A DNA stretch of 64,000 nt from Clostridia bacterium (GCA_910575625.1 CAJTFD010000005.1:193229-257228), one strand, 5' to 3'; shown: positions 1 to 8,749, numbered from the stretch's first letter. Numbers and translations are program-made. Notes: generated by a model not told the origin, from the sequence alone.

Positions 1-538
1 TGATCCCGTACTGGGCCATCTCGATGTCGTAGTCCGCAGCCTGGATGATCTTCAGTAAGATATTTTCTACGTCCTCGCCCACGTAACCCGCCTCCGTCAA
101 TGTGGTGGCGTCCGCGATGGCGAACGGGACGTTCAAAAGTTTTGCCAGCGTCTGCGCCAGCAATGTCTTCCCGGAGCCGGTGGGGCCCAGCATCAGGATG
201 TTGCTTTTTTGCAGGTCCACATCCAGGTTTTTCGGTGCCATGACCCTCTTATAATGGTTGTAAACGGCCACGGAGAGCACTTTCTTCGCCTCGTCCTGGC
301 CGATCACGTATTCGTCCAGGATCTCGTTGATCTGCTGCGGTTTGAGCAGGTTGATCGTACCATCGTACTCCTCCTCGTCGTAGAGTGCAAACTCCTCCTC
401 AATGATCTCCGAACATATATTTACGCATGAATCACAGATATATGCGCCGTCCGGCCCAGCGATCAATTTACGCACTTGTTCCTCTGATTTGTTGCAGAAC
501 GAACACCTGACCTTCGGATCTCTCGTCTTATCTGCCAT
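1..538 (-). CDS. clpX: ATP-dependent Clp protease ATP-binding subunit ClpX (N-terminal part, cut by left edge)
   Basis: ClpX is the AAA+ unfoldase that recognises tagged proteins and threads them into ClpP. The visible 179 residues begin with a C4 zinc-binding domain (CSFC near residue 12 and CDSC near residue 36), followed by the start of the AAA+ module with Walker A GPTGSGKT and the conserved [11 protein letters not shown] segment. The start is the ATG at 538 (MADKTRDPK). It is the last gene of tig-clpP-clpX, the usual Firmicute order. It is separated from clpP by an unusually structured 228-base spacer. The C-terminal part, including Walker B and the IGF loop, lies outside the window. Confidence 0.96.
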   Translation of the reverse strand, partial: MADKTRDPKVRCSFCNKSEEQVRKLIAGPDGAYICDSCVNICSEIIEEEFALYDEEEYDGTINLLKPQQINEILDEYVIGQDEAKKVLSVAVYNHYKRVMAPKNLDVDLQKSNILMLGPTGSGKTLLAQTLAKLLNVPFAIADATTLTEAGYVGEDVENILLKIIQAADYDIEMAQYGI

Positions 539-562
539 GATCAAACCCCTTTCTTATATATA

Positions 563-743
563 TACTCACGGCCGATGAGATCTGCCGTGAGTACTGCCAT
601 AGCCGCAGCCGCGAAGCGGCAATCTTCCTTATGCGGCTGTGTGCATTTCTGTTATACTGGGCGGCAGATCTGTCTGCCGCTCAGTATACAAGCCAATGGT
701 GGTTTAAGGCTGAACCCCTGTCTCCTACAGGGGACCAGCCTTT
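563..743. repeat. Cluster of four hairpins between clpP and clpX
   Basis: Four consecutive inverted repeats fill the spacer. 563-572 pairs with 584-593 (perfect 10 bp). 601-607 pairs with 632-638 and encloses GCCGC-GAA-GCGGC at 608-620. 653-668 pairs with 673-688 (16 bp, one wobble). 706-743 is an interrupted stem with ACCCCTGT/ACAGGGG. None has a convincing T-tract on the minus strand, so they look like processing, stabilising or partially terminating structures within the tig-clpP-clpX mRNA rather than one terminator. Confidence 0.7.
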
Positions 744-766
744 CCCGCCTCATCCCATATGTCTTT

Positions 767-1348
767 TTATCTATGTTCAAATATCTTGTCGATGATACCG
801 TATTCCATAGCTTCCTCTGCCGACATATAGTTATCCCGGTCCGTATCCACTTCCACAACCTCGATGGGCTGCCCTGTATTTTCCGCCAAGATCCTGTTCA
901 GCTTTTGCTTCGTCTTCGCGATCTGATCCGCCACGATCTGGATCTCTGTAGCCTGTCCCTGGGCACCGCCGGAGGGCTGATGGATCATGATCGTGGAGTT
1001 GGGCAGCGCAAAACGTTTGCCCTTCGCGCCGCCGGATAATAAAAACGCCCCCATGCTGGCCGCCATGCCGATGCAGATCGTGGACACATCGCACTTGATA
1101 TAGTTCATCGTGTCGTAGATGGCCATCCCAGCCGTTATGACCCCGCCTGGGCTGTTGATATATAAGTTGATATCTTTCTTCGGATCTTCTGATTCGAGGA
1201 ACAATAACTGGGCAACGATGATACTGGCGGACGTGTCATTGACCTCCTCGCCCAGGAAGATGATCCTGTCCTTGAGCAGCCTGGAATAGATGTCGTAACT
1301 GCGCTCTCCCCGGCTGGTCTGCTCTATCACATAAGGCACCAAACTCAT
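767..1348 (-). CDS. clpP: ATP-dependent Clp protease proteolytic subunit ClpP
   Basis: This serine peptidase forms the tetradecameric chamber of the ClpXP and ClpAP/CP machines. At 193 residues it is full length. The catalytic triad is visible: Ser in [11 protein letters not shown], His in [12 protein letters not shown] and Asp in DTDRDNYM. The N-terminal [19 protein letters not shown] is typical. The ribosome site AAGGAGG lies just upstream of the ATG. It sits 35 bases after tig and is presumably co-transcribed with it. It is separated from clpX by a hairpin-rich spacer that could set the ClpP:ClpX ratio (inference). Confidence 0.98.
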   Translation of the reverse strand: MSLVPYVIEQTSRGERSYDIYSRLLKDRIIFLGEEVNDTSASIIVAQLLFLESEDPKKDINLYINSPGGVITAGMAIYDTMNYIKCDVSTICIGMAASMGAFLLSGGAKGKRFALPNSTIMIHQPSGGAQGQATEIQIVADQIAKTKQKLNRILAENTGQPIEVVEVDTDRDNYMSAEEAMEYGIIDKIFEHR

Positions 1349-1383
1349 GGTCTGAATCCTCCTTGATCTTCCTTTATATTTTT

Positions 1384-2670
1384 CTATACCTCTTTGGATC
1401 CGTCAATGATCAGATCCAGGGCCTGCTGTACAGCCAGATCCTTTGTCACCTGCTCCATCTCGAAATCCCCGATCATCTCTTTGATCTTCTCCATCTCCAT
1501 CTGGTACATATCAGCTGTCTTCTTCAGTTCTGCGTCCAGCTGTTCCTGGGTAGGTTTGATCCCTTCCACTTCCACGATCTTCTCCAGCACCAGTCTGCTC
1601 TGGATGCTCTCGATCGCACGTTCCTCCAGCTGTTTGTCCAACTCACCCATGGTGATCCTGGCGATGGCAAGATACTGCTCCAGTCCCATCCCCTGGGAGC
1701 GCAGCCTGCCTGCAAAGTCTTCTTTCTGCTGCTCCTGCTGTGTGTCGATCATGGCCTGGGGGATGTCCATCTGAGCATTTTCCACAACCTTCTTTATGGC
1801 CTCATCGCCTTTTCTCCTCCTGGCAGCTGCTTCTTTTTCTTCAAGGAGGTTTTTGCGGATGTCTGCTCTGTATTCTTCTAAGGTGTCAAATTCTGATACG
1901 TCCATGGCGAAATCATCATCCAATTCCGGCAGTTCTTTCTTTTCCACTTTATGGATCTCGCATCTGAATGTGGCTTCTTTTCCCTCAAGGTCCGCATTGC
2001 CGTAATCTTCCGGGAAAGTCACATGGATCTCTGTGGATTCGCCTGCGCGCACGCCTACAAGCTGCTCTTCAAATCCCGGGATGAACATGCCGGAACCCAG
2101 GGTCAGCGTCTGGTTTTCTCCTTTTCCGCCCTGGAATGCCTCGCCATCTATAAATCCTTCAAAATCCAGGGTCACTGTATCCTGTAACTCCGCCGGCCGG
2201 TCTTCCACTGTGACCATACGGGAGTTCTTGTCCTGTTCTTTGTGGAGTTCTTCCTCGATCTCCGCGTCCGTCACTTCCACGTCCGCCTTCTCCACCTCGA
2301 TGCCTTTGTACTCACCCAGGATCACATCCGGTTTTAAAGCCACTTCCGCTGTAAAGATCAGCGGCTGTCCCGGCTCTACCTGTGTGATGTCCACAGCCGG
2401 ACGGGAGGTGATCTCCAGCTCGCTCTCCTCTGCCGCTTTCGCATAAGCATCCGGGAGCAGATCGTTGACCGCGTCCTCCAGGAAGACACCTGTGCCGTAC
2501 ATCCGCTCGATCATCTTCCGCGGCGCTTTGCCCTTGCGGAAACCTGGTACGGAGATGCTCTTTTTGCTCTTCTGGTATACTTTCTCAATTGCTTTTTCTA
2601 ATTCTTCAGCAGGAACTTCCACGGTCAGCTTAGCCATATTATGTTCCAATTTTTCTACTTGTAAACTCAT
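1384..2670 (-). CDS. tig: Trigger factor, ribosome-associated chaperone and peptidyl-prolyl isomerase
   Basis: Trigger factor binds the ribosome exit tunnel through protein L23 and shields nascent chains. The 428-residue product has the N-terminal ribosome-binding domain with the signature [17 protein letters not shown], a central FKBP-type domain (about residues 160-245, [16 protein letters not shown] onward) and a long helical C-terminal arm ending without extra domains. Length matches the family. The start has an AAGGAGG site. It is first in tig-clpP-clpX, so chaperone and protease are expressed together. An extended -10 promoter lies upstream at 2759-2767. Confidence 0.97.
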   Translation of the reverse strand: MSLQVEKLEHNMAKLTVEVPAEELEKAIEKVYQKSKKSISVPGFRKGKAPRKMIERMYGTGVFLEDAVNDLLPDAYAKAAEESELEITSRPAVDITQVEPGQPLIFTAEVALKPDVILGEYKGIEVEKADVEVTDAEIEEELHKEQDKNSRMVTVEDRPAELQDTVTLDFEGFIDGEAFQGGKGENQTLTLGSGMFIPGFEEQLVGVRAGESTEIHVTFPEDYGNADLEGKEATFRCEIHKVEKKELPELDDDFAMDVSEFDTLEEYRADIRKNLLEEKEAAARRRKGDEAIKKVVENAQMDIPQAMIDTQQEQQKEDFAGRLRSQGMGLEQYLAIARITMGELDKQLEERAIESIQSRLVLEKIVEVEGIKPTQEQLDAELKKTADMYQMEMEKIKEMIGDFEMEQVTKDLAVQQALDLIIDGSKEV

Positions 2671-2758
2671 TTCTCAATAATTCCTCCTTGAATTCTAAAG
2701 GGGTCCGCTCTCCTGTTACGCCCATCGGCCCACTCTTTGATCATACAATCATTAGTGA

Positions 2759-2767
2759 AGTATACCA
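2759..2767 (-). promoter_or_regulatory. Probable promoter of tig-clpP-clpX (extended -10)
   Basis: On the minus strand the sequence reads TGGTATACT, an extended -10 element (TGnTATAAT-like), about 90 bases upstream of the tig start. No good -35 is seen, as expected for extended -10 promoters. The roughly 85-base leader has no obvious CtsR-type repeat. Confidence 0.45.
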
Positions 2768-2825
2768 TACAAATCCTGCCTTGGCTAGTATATTATTTTG
2801 TAAATTCTGGGAAAATGCAAGGATC

Positions 2826-3395
2826 CTACGCCCACGCCGCGCTCGTGCAGACGACCGACGCCGCGATCTCTTTCGCTTTCTCTTTTCCAAGGAGCTGCGC
2901 GATCAATTCCAGTGAAAAATCGATGGCCGTCCCCAGACCCCGGCTGGTGATAAAGCACCCGTCCACCGCCACGGACTCTTCCGTCTTATCCGCCTGTGCC
3001 AGCTCACCCATGACCGACGGATAGCAGGTGGCTTTGCGGCCGTCCAGCAGACCTAATCCGGCTAAGATCCTGGGCGCGGCACAGATCGCGGCCACTTTCT
3101 TTTCCTGGGCCGCGTAAACCTTCACCAGATCCATCAGCGGCTGGAAGGCTTCCAGGTTGTCCGTCCCCACGCCGCCGCCCGGCAGGACCAGCATATCCCC
3201 CTGACTGAAGTCTTCCTGTGAAAAGACTGTGTCCGCCTCCACAGGGATCTGCTGACCGCCCATGATACGTTTTTCTTCCTTAATAGATACCGTCACCACA
3301 TCAAGGCCGGCGCGGCGCAGCAAGTCCACCACGGTCAGACCCTCGATCTCCTCGAATCCGTCTGCCAAAAATACATATATTTTTTTCATGATCAT
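2826..3395 (-). CDS. DJ-1/PfpI family protein (YajL/ThiJ-like)
   Basis: This is a 189-residue single-domain member of the DJ-1/PfpI superfamily, which includes protein deglycase/chaperone-like proteins of the class I glutamine amidotransferase fold. It starts VFLADGFEEIEGLTVVDLLR, with the conserved Glu after GFE, and has the nucleophile elbow Cys in AAICAAPRIL near residue 105 and the late SRGLGTAIDF motif. These match the YajL/DJ-1 branch rather than PfpI proteases. The biochemical role is uncertain, with oxidative or carbonyl stress likely. Two in-frame ATGs (3395 and 3389) are compatible with the AGGAGG site. It is monocistronic with its own extended -10 promoter. Confidence 0.88.
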   Translation of the reverse strand: MIMKKIYVFLADGFEEIEGLTVVDLLRRAGLDVVTVSIKEEKRIMGGQQIPVEADTVFSQEDFSQGDMLVLPGGGVGTDNLEAFQPLMDLVKVYAAQEKKVAAICAAPRILAGLGLLDGRKATCYPSVMGELAQADKTEESVAVDGCFITSRGLGTAIDFSLELIAQLLGKEKAKEIAASVVCTSAAWA

Positions 3396-3429
3396 ACTTC
3401 CTCCTATTCTTTATTGTGATCCTGGCTCG

Positions 3430-3438
3430 ATTATACCA
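3430..3438 (-). promoter_or_regulatory. Probable promoter of the DJ-1-like gene
   Basis: The minus strand reads TGGTATAAT, a perfect -10 with the extended TGn element, about 35 bases upstream of the start codon and followed by an AGGAGG ribosome site. Confidence 0.6.
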
Positions 3439-3537
3439 CATGTGCCAAAAAATGCACACCCCATGTATGAGGATCTTTTTGTGAAGAGAAACGCCTTTCT
3501 ATGATCTAAAGACCACGGATATGCCCGCAGCCATTTC

Positions 3538-4155
3538 TCAAATATAATAACTCATCCCGCGATGTCCCCTCTTATACTGCTCGATCTCCTGCCCGATCGT
3601 ATTGTAATCCCTCTCGAACAGTTCTTCGCATACCTGGGGCCATAAGATATCCCCCGGCACGCGCTCGAGCAGTTTTTCCTGGACATATTTTTTGCTCTTC
3701 TGCCGGTAGCGCGGCATATGATTTTTTTCCAATATCCGGGCCAGTTCCGGTCTCCACAGAATGGTCATCTTCCTGTGGTCTTTGACTTTCGGATTGGGCT
3801 GCGTCCTGCGCAGGACATACAGATCCACCGCACCGTCCACCTCCTCTACCGTGATGATCCCCCACCATCCTGGCACATGCTCCATCACATGCTGCGCATG
3901 GGACGTGCCCACGACGATGATGTTCCTGTCGTAATGCCAGTCATAATTTTTGACCTGCCCGTCCAGCCGGGCATATGTGTCTGCATCGCTTTTGATCTCA
4001 ATGCCATAGAGCAGCCCTGGCGTGACCATGACCGCATCCGCTCTGGCGCGTCCAGTCGTCACCTCTTCTAAGATCCTCACCCGGCCTCCGAAAAACCCGG
4101 CGTTCTCCTCGAGAAGATCGAATAATGGGGGCCGGATATCTTTATCATATAACAT
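3538..4155 (-). CDS. sce7726-like protein with a PD-(D/E)xK nuclease-like core
   Basis: This 205-residue cytosolic protein resembles the sce7726 family, whose function is not established. The core (residues about 30-85) shows RARADAVMVTPGLLYGIEIK followed by SDADTYARLDGQVKNYDWHY, then a short strand NIIVVGTSH. This Asp...Glu-x-Lys arrangement is like that of restriction-type nuclease folds, where the acidic residue before the strand and E-I-K would bind metal. No DNA-binding domain is seen and neighbours give no defence context. Assignment to the family is from memory of its pattern; nuclease activity is inference. The start ATG at 4155 has AAGGGGAT upstream. Confidence 0.7.
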   Translation of the reverse strand: MLYDKDIRPPLFDLLEENAGFFGGRVRILEEVTTGRARADAVMVTPGLLYGIEIKSDADTYARLDGQVKNYDWHYDRNIIVVGTSHAQHVMEHVPGWWGIITVEEVDGAVDLYVLRRTQPNPKVKDHRKMTILWRPELARILEKNHMPRYRQKSKKYVQEKLLERVPGDILWPQVCEELFERDYNTIGQEIEQYKRGHRGMSYYI

Positions 4156-4322
4156 CAGTCTTTATCCCCTTCTGTAGTATTATCCCGGTAGTCAAATGCC
4201 AATGATATCATAGGCAAAAAGAGAGGATCTGTCAATGGCACTCGATGATCTGCTCATATCTGTAAAATTTATCTGTGGTATTTTTGATCCGAGATCTTCT
4301 TTCCGAACGGGAACAGAGATGG

Positions 4323-4328
4323 TATAAT
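4323..4328 (+). promoter_or_regulatory. -10 element for the CYTH gene
   Basis: A perfect TATAAT stands 44 bases before the chosen start at 4372. The -35 at 4300-4305 is poor (TTTCCG). The ATG at 4342 would lie at about +7 of this transcript and has no ribosome site, supporting the later start. Confidence 0.5.
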
Positions 4329-4371
4329 ACAGAAAAAAAGTATGGCACAAAAAATTTCAGGAGGTTCACCC

Positions 4372-4827
4372 ATGGAGATCGAAAGAAAATATCTCATCGC
4401 AAAAAAAGACCTGCCCGACAGCTTAGACAACTACGCACACCTGGAGATCGAACAGGCCTATCTGTGCGCGGACCCCGTCGTCCGCATCCGCAAACAGGAC
4501 ACCTCATACTATCTTACTTACAAATCAAAGGGCCTGATGGTCCGCGAGGAGTACAACCTGCCTTTGACAGAAGATGCCTATCTGCACCTGAGGGAAAAGG
4601 CGGACGGGATACGGATCCGAAAGACCCGCTACAAGATCCCGCTCCCCCAGGGACTGACCATCGAACTGGATATCTTCCATGATGCCCACGAGGGCCTGCT
4701 CCTGGCTGAAGTGGAGTTCCCGGATGAGGAGACGGCACAGACGTTCACGCCGCCGGACTGGTTCGGGGAGGACGTGACATTCTCCTCCCGTTACCACAAC
4801 AGCACCCTCGCTTACACGCGCCTATAA
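4372..4827 (+). CDS. CYTH domain protein (triphosphate tunnel metalloenzyme)
   Basis: CYTH proteins form an eight-stranded tunnel that binds triphosphate compounds and Mg2+. Members include class IV adenylate cyclases, thiamine triphosphatases and inorganic triphosphatases. The signature ExExK is at the very N-terminus (MEIERKYLI), followed by basic tunnel residues (VRIRKQD, YLTYKSKG, IRIRKTRYKI) and acidic pairs (IELDIF, LAEVEFPDEE). The start at 4372 is preferred over the ATG at 4342 because the family begins at MEIERK and AGGAGG precedes it. The length is 151 residues. The 3' end overlaps the convergent proC gene by 6 bases. The substrate cannot be told from sequence; inorganic triphosphatase is the most common activity for stand-alone CYTH proteins. 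Confidence 0.88.
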   Translation: MEIERKYLIAKKDLPDSLDNYAHLEIEQAYLCADPVVRIRKQDTSYYLTYKSKGLMVREEYNLPLTEDAYLHLREKADGIRIRKTRYKIPLPQGLTIELDIFHDAHEGLLLAEVEFPDEETAQTFTPPDWFGEDVTFSSRYHNSTLAYTRL

Positions 4828-5616
4828 TTGGCGCGCCTTCGCCGCGCACGCCTTCGCCGCCTCTATGACGCTGCTGCGGAAACCTTTTTCCTCCAGCACA
4901 CGGACCGCCTCGATCGTGGTCCCGCCCGGTGAACAGACCATATCTTTGAGTTCCCCCGGGTGCATCCCGGTCTCCAGCATCATCTTCGCACTGCCATAGA
5001 CTGCCTGGGCCGCAAACTCATAGGCCATCTTCCGGGGCATGCCGTCCGCCACCGCCGCGTCCGCCAATGCCTCCAGGAACAAAAAGACATACGCCGGTGC
5101 GCTGCCACTGACGGACACCACCGCATCCATCATCGACTCCGACACCACCTCTGCCCGCCCGAAACTTGCAAAGATCCGTTTGACCGCATGCAGCTCATCC
5201 GCCGTGACCAAGCTGTTCGCACAGATCCCCGTCATGCCGGCCCCCACCTGCGCGGGGGTGTTTGGCATAGTCCGGACGACCTTCACGTCTTTTACAAAAC
5301 ATTCCTCCAGCCACGCAAGCGTCTTGCCCGGCGCAATGGATATGATCAGATGCCCGGCCGATATATTGTCCCGGATCTGCCGGATGACCTGCTGGTAATA
5401 CTGTGGTTTGACTGCCAGGACGATGCACTGGGAGACCTCCACCACCCGCATGTTATCCTGTGTCGCCTCGATCCCAAACTTTTCCCTGGAACGCTGGCAT
5501 CCCTCTTCTGTCCGATGGGATACGATCAGATGCTCCCTGTCCAAAAGCCCTTTCTCCAAGATCCCTTTGATCATCGCTGAAGCCATGTTGCCGCCGCCGA
5601 TAAATCCGAATTTCAA
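4822..5616 (-). CDS. proC: Pyrroline-5-carboxylate reductase
   Basis: This enzyme catalyses the last step of proline synthesis, reducing pyrroline-5-carboxylate with NAD(P)H. The 264-residue protein has the Rossmann start FGFIGGGNMASAMIKGIL and the family motifs VVRTMPNTPAQVGAGMTG and VSVSGSAPAYVFLFLEALAD, and ends with the dimerisation helices containing MVCSPGGTTIEAVRVLEEKG. The start codon is TTG at 5616, supported by AAAGGAGGG eight bases upstream. It abuts the CYTH gene tail to tail with a 6-base overlap and no terminator between them. Confidence 0.96.
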   Translation of the reverse strand: MKFGFIGGGNMASAMIKGILEKGLLDREHLIVSHRTEEGCQRSREKFGIEATQDNMRVVEVSQCIVLAVKPQYYQQVIRQIRDNISAGHLIISIAPGKTLAWLEECFVKDVKVVRTMPNTPAQVGAGMTGICANSLVTADELHAVKRIFASFGRAEVVSESMMDAVVSVSGSAPAYVFLFLEALADAAVADGMPRKMAYEFAAQAVYGSAKMMLETGMHPGELKDMVCSPGGTTIEAVRVLEEKGFRSSVIEAAKACAAKARQL

Positions 5617-5644
5617 TTTTTTACCCTCCTTTGGATATGTATAT

Positions 5645-5673
5645 GAAAAAACCCGGCCATCTCAAGCCAGGTT
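5645..5673 (-). terminator. Intrinsic terminator after the small membrane-protein gene
   Basis: On the minus strand an 8-bp stem (AACCTGGC/GCCGGGTT) with an 8-base loop is followed by a T-run, 12 bases past the stop of the gene ending at 5686. Confidence 0.75.
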
Positions 5674-5685
5674 TCCATCCTATCA

Positions 5686-6072
5686 TCAACTTCCAAATAA
5701 TCCCGCCAATGGGCGCGTAGCGTCTTCCAGATTCTGGATCGCTTTGTTTAAGCTCTCCACATCCAGCCGGTTGAGTTTGTCCACCGTCTTGTTGATCTCC
5801 TCTTGGCTGCCCTTTGTCAGGTTATTGATGTTCTCGACCATCCCCGGAAGATCCGCCTTCTGCAGACCACTCAGCACCTGATCTGCCTGCCGCAGTGACC
5901 GGACGGCAAACGGCAGGATCATCAGCACCGCGACCAGGATCACAGCTGCCGTCAGCGATGCGGCCGCGGCCAGGATCCTGGTCAGCCGCAGCTGCTGCCG
6001 CATGACTGCCAGCTGATCTTTCAATATCTTTTCTGTGGTATCTGTCTTTCCTGTCTTCATATCCTCAGACAT
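5686..6072 (-). CDS. Small single-pass membrane protein with a coiled-coil C-terminus, function unknown
   Basis: This 128-residue protein is not recognised by family. Residues 1-32 are polar and cytosolic-looking, residues about 33-57 form one strongly hydrophobic helix (LAAAASLTAAVILVAVLMIL), and the rest is a helical heptad-like segment rich in Leu, Asn and Asp that would extend outside the cell. It lies 23 bases after the transglycosylase-like gene and is followed by a terminator, so the two form a two-gene operon. A role alongside that surface or periseptal protein is inference only. Confidence 0.7.
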   Translation of the reverse strand: MSEDMKTGKTDTTEKILKDQLAVMRQQLRLTRILAAAASLTAAVILVAVLMILPFAVRSLRQADQVLSGLQKADLPGMVENINNLTKGSQEEINKTVDKLNRLDVESLNKAIQNLEDATRPLAGLFGS

Positions 6073-6095
6073 TTTTTCTTCTCTCCATCTGTCTT

Positions 6096-6923
6096 TTAGA
6101 TCAGCCCGACGGAACCCGTATTCCCGTTCAGACTGGTGTTAAAAGCGGATACGCTCTGCATCTGCATCTGGAGCTTTGCCATCTCCGTCAGGTATTTTGC
6201 CTGGTCGGCCGTAAATACGCTCTCTGTCTTTGATGTCCCGGAGCTCTTCGCCCCGGTCTGGCTGGCTGCCACCTCTTTTGTCAGATCTTCATCAGCATAT
6301 TTTAATACTTTTTCAACATACTCGTCCAGATCCATCCCCACTTCTGAACCGCCGTAATGTGCAGAAGCCACATTTGCCGCATAATAGGAGCGGACAGCCT
6401 GCGCCACATCGCCCCCGTTGAACTCCAGCTTCCTGGCCAGGGATCTGGCCGCGCCCATGATATTTTCCCGTGCATCGTAGACGTTCTCTATATCCATCTG
6501 CTCCGCCATGGCAGGCATCAGCTGCATCAGTCCCTGCGCGCCGGAGTCCGCTCTCGCATTGATATCATAGCCAGACCCCACCTTCGCGACCGCACGCAGA
6601 AGGTCTGCCGAAACCCCATATTTCTCTTCCGCTTCCTCAAAATACGCATTCAGCTCCTGCCCAGTCGCCGTGGCATTCCCCACCGTCGTAAGGCCGGACC
6701 CGGATGTGCTGCCCATCTTTCCATAGATCGCCGCACAATAAGGGCATTCTCCAGTTGTCAGAGACGAACTGCCGCCCAACAGGGCCGACAGAAGGATATT
6801 CTGAAAACTGCTGCCCACAGAAGAACTGCCCGATAACAGACTGCTCCCATAAGAATTATTTCCGAAAAGGCCGCTCATAGCCAACATCAAACTGCTCGTA
6901 TCGATCGCCATCGCTCTCACCAT
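6096..6923 (-). CDS. Lytic-transglycosylase-like protein with a substituted catalytic glutamate
   Basis: The C-terminal half (about residues 88-195) is a recognisable SLT domain: DLLRAVAKVGSGYDINARAD followed by SGAQGLMQLMPAMAEQMD and the helix ENIMGAARSLARKL. In active Slt enzymes the first block carries the catalytic Glu (E-S-G-F/Y). Here it is Gly at about residue 116 (codon GGG at 6576-6578). The late A-A-Y-N-A-G-P motif is also degenerate (YYAANVASAHYGG). No classical signal peptide is seen. The N-terminal 85 residues are Ser/Gly-rich with one CPYC motif. A paralogue at 14195 keeps the Glu. The protein is likely a non-catalytic murein-binding or export-related factor (inference). The start may be at 6923 or at the ATG 12 bases downstream. 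Confidence 0.8.
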   Translation of the reverse strand: MVRAMAIDTSSLMLAMSGLFGNNSYGSSLLSGSSSVGSSFQNILLSALLGGSSSLTTGECPYCAAIYGKMGSTSGSGLTTVGNATATGQELNAYFEEAEEKYGVSADLLRAVAKVGSGYDINARADSGAQGLMQLMPAMAEQMDIENVYDARENIMGAARSLARKLEFNGGDVAQAVRSYYAANVASAHYGGSEVGMDLDEYVEKVLKYADEDLTKEVAASQTGAKSSGTSKTESVFTADQAKYLTEMAKLQMQMQSVSAFNTSLNGNTGSVGLI

Positions 6924-7017
6924 CCATTTCCCGCAGATCCAACATCCACTACATACTCTATATATGTTCCATCATAACACAGCCAGCCGCAGATTGCAAT
7001 ATCCGATACATCTGACC

Positions 7018-8352
7018 TCAGCTCTTTATGACCTGCCATTTCCCCCGTATATAACGGACGACAAAAAATACTGCCCGCACAGACCAGTCGATCGTCATCG
7101 CGATCCAGATGCCGAAGACCCCCATCTGAAAATAGTCCGCCAGGATATAGCTGAACCCGATCCGGAAGATCCACATAGACAGGACCGACACGATCATACA
7201 ATATCCCGCATCGTTGGCCGCCCGCAGCGTATTGCTCAGGGTAAATGAGGCCGGCCAGATCAGGACCGCGCAGACGGCATGGTAGATGATGATCCCGGAA
7301 GCCAGCCGCGCCGTCTCCGGTGAAAGGTTGTAGACCCGCATGATGGCCGGGAGCAGGAGCACGATCGATACATTCATCAAAAACATGCTCACGTAGGCGA
7401 CCGCCATGATCTTTTTCGTATAATAGCGCACCTGCTCCATATCGCCTGCACCGACACACTGGGCCGTCACTGAGGACAGAGCATAACCGGTGGCCAGCCC
7501 GGTGAGGACTGCAAATGTACACACGGAATTGCTCACCGCATTGGCCGCGATCGATACCGTCCCAAAGGTGGCCACCAGGCTGAGGACCAGGATCTTTCCC
7601 AATTGGAACATACTGTTCTCCAGGCCATAGGGTATCCCGATAGATAGGACTTTCTTTAGGATCCTACCGTCAAAACGAATCCCCCACAGTCTCGTCATAT
7701 GGAGCGTTTTTTTCTTATTTAAGAGCAGACGCAGCATCACGATCCCGGCGGATACCCGCGATACCAGTGTGGGGATCGCAGCGCCCTCGATCCCCATCCC
7801 CATCCCGTAGATCAGCAGAGCATTCCCCGCCAGATTCAACCCGTTCATCAGCAGGGACATGAGCATGGGCGTTTTGGAATCTCCCATGGCACGGTAGATG
7901 GCCGCCCCCGCATTATAGAGGGCGATAAATGGTATGGAGGCCGCCACGATCAGCAGATAGATATTGCAGTTCTCCATGACCGCCTGGTCGATGTTCCCGA
8001 AGACCACATGCAGAACGAAAGGTTTTCCCAGATAGAGCAGCGCCATGATCAGGACAGAGAACACGCTGATAAAAAGAGCCAGCTGATCCACCACCCGGCA
8101 TCCATCTTCCGGCTCTCCCCGGCCGATCGCCTGGCCCGCCACGATCGCGCCTCCAGTCGCCAGCGCGGTAAACGCATTGATCAGCAAGATCATGACCGAG
8201 TCGATCAGGGACACAGCCGATACGGCCTCCTCCCCCACGGATGCCACCATGACCGAGTCCGCCAGCCCTACAAAGATCAGCAGGAACTGTTCGATGATCA
8301 GCGGGATGATCAGCTTCGTCAGATCCCGGTTGCTAAATAATCTCTTCATCAT
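7018..8352 (-). CDS. MATE family efflux transporter (first of two)
   Basis: MATE proteins export cationic drugs and metabolites by Na+ or H+ antiport. The 444-residue product has about 12 hydrophobic segments in two six-helix halves. The first half opens with NRDLTKLIIPLIIEQFLLIF and contains GEEAVSAVSLIDSV and the helix-loop ATGGAIVAGQAIGRGE; the second half shows MFQLGKILVLSLVATFGTVS. The start at 8352 (MMKRLFSNRD) is preferred over an upstream ATG because AAAGGGGATGG precedes it and the promoter lies at 8381-8409. The substrate is unknown. It is not closely similar to the second MATE at 27122. Confidence 0.93.
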   Translation of the reverse strand: MMKRLFSNRDLTKLIIPLIIEQFLLIFVGLADSVMVASVGEEAVSAVSLIDSVMILLINAFTALATGGAIVAGQAIGRGEPEDGCRVVDQLALFISVFSVLIMALLYLGKPFVLHVVFGNIDQAVMENCNIYLLIVAASIPFIALYNAGAAIYRAMGDSKTPMLMSLLMNGLNLAGNALLIYGMGMGIEGAAIPTLVSRVSAGIVMLRLLLNKKKTLHMTRLWGIRFDGRILKKVLSIGIPYGLENSMFQLGKILVLSLVATFGTVSIAANAVSNSVCTFAVLTGLATGYALSSVTAQCVGAGDMEQVRYYTKKIMAVAYVSMFLMNVSIVLLLPAIMRVYNLSPETARLASGIIIYHAVCAVLIWPASFTLSNTLRAANDAGYCMIVSVLSMWIFRIGFSYILADYFQMGVFGIWIAMTIDWSVRAVFFVVRYIRGKWQVIKS

Positions 8353-8380
8353 TCCATCCCCTTTGATATTTTTCCCACCT

Positions 8381-8409
8381 ATTATACGCCCATCGTTTTC
8401 ATATAGCAA
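8381..8409 (-). promoter_or_regulatory. Promoter of the MATE exporter gene
   Basis: On the minus strand TTGCTA (8404-8409) and a perfect TATAAT (8381-8386) are 17 bases apart, just upstream of the ribosome site for the start at 8352. Confidence 0.8.
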
Positions 8410-8457
8410 GAAAAGCCTCCTACCTTACAGGCCATAGCCCATAGGAGATAGGAGGCT
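8408..8457 (-). terminator. Terminator after spoIIID
   Basis: An inverted repeat AGCCTCCTA (8414-8422) / TAGGAGGCT (8449-8457) is followed on the minus strand by TTTCTT. It lies 26 bases beyond the spoIIID stop. Its far end overlaps the -35 of the MATE promoter, so the two signals are packed together. Confidence 0.7.
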
Positions 8458-8482
8458 GCCCAGATGGACAGTAAGGAGAACG

Positions 8483-8749
8483 CTAATAGAACATCTTGCT
8501 TGACTTATGGAGATACTTTTCTTTTGTGGCCAGGCCGCCGCGGATATGACGCTCCTGTTTATTCACATCTAAAACCCGGCGGACTTCCCCGGCCAGTTCC
8601 GGGTTGATCTGCACCAGGCGATCTACCATGTCTTTATGTACGGTACTCTTACTTATCCCAAATTTTTTCGCCGTCTGCCTTACAGTCGCTTTGGAGTCGA
8701 TGATATAATGAGCGATCTTCAAAGCACGCTCTTCAATATAATCTTTCAA
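8483..8749 (-). CDS. spoIIID: Sporulation transcriptional regulator SpoIIID
   Basis: SpoIIID is the small DNA-binding switch protein of the mother cell that acts between sigma-E and sigma-K. The 88-residue sequence shows the family throughout: DYIEERALKIAHYIID, the helix-turn-helix TVRQTAKKFGISKSTVHKDM and the basic C-terminal segment RHIRGGLATKEKY. The start codon is TTG at 8749 with AGGGGAT upstream; the N-terminus aligns with known SpoIIID proteins only from this codon. It shows that the organism makes endospores or descends closely from spore formers. Confidence 0.96.
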   Translation of the reverse strand: MKDYIEERALKIAHYIIDSKATVRQTAKKFGISKSTVHKDMVDRLVQINPELAGEVRRVLDVNKQERHIRGGLATKEKYLHKSSKMFY

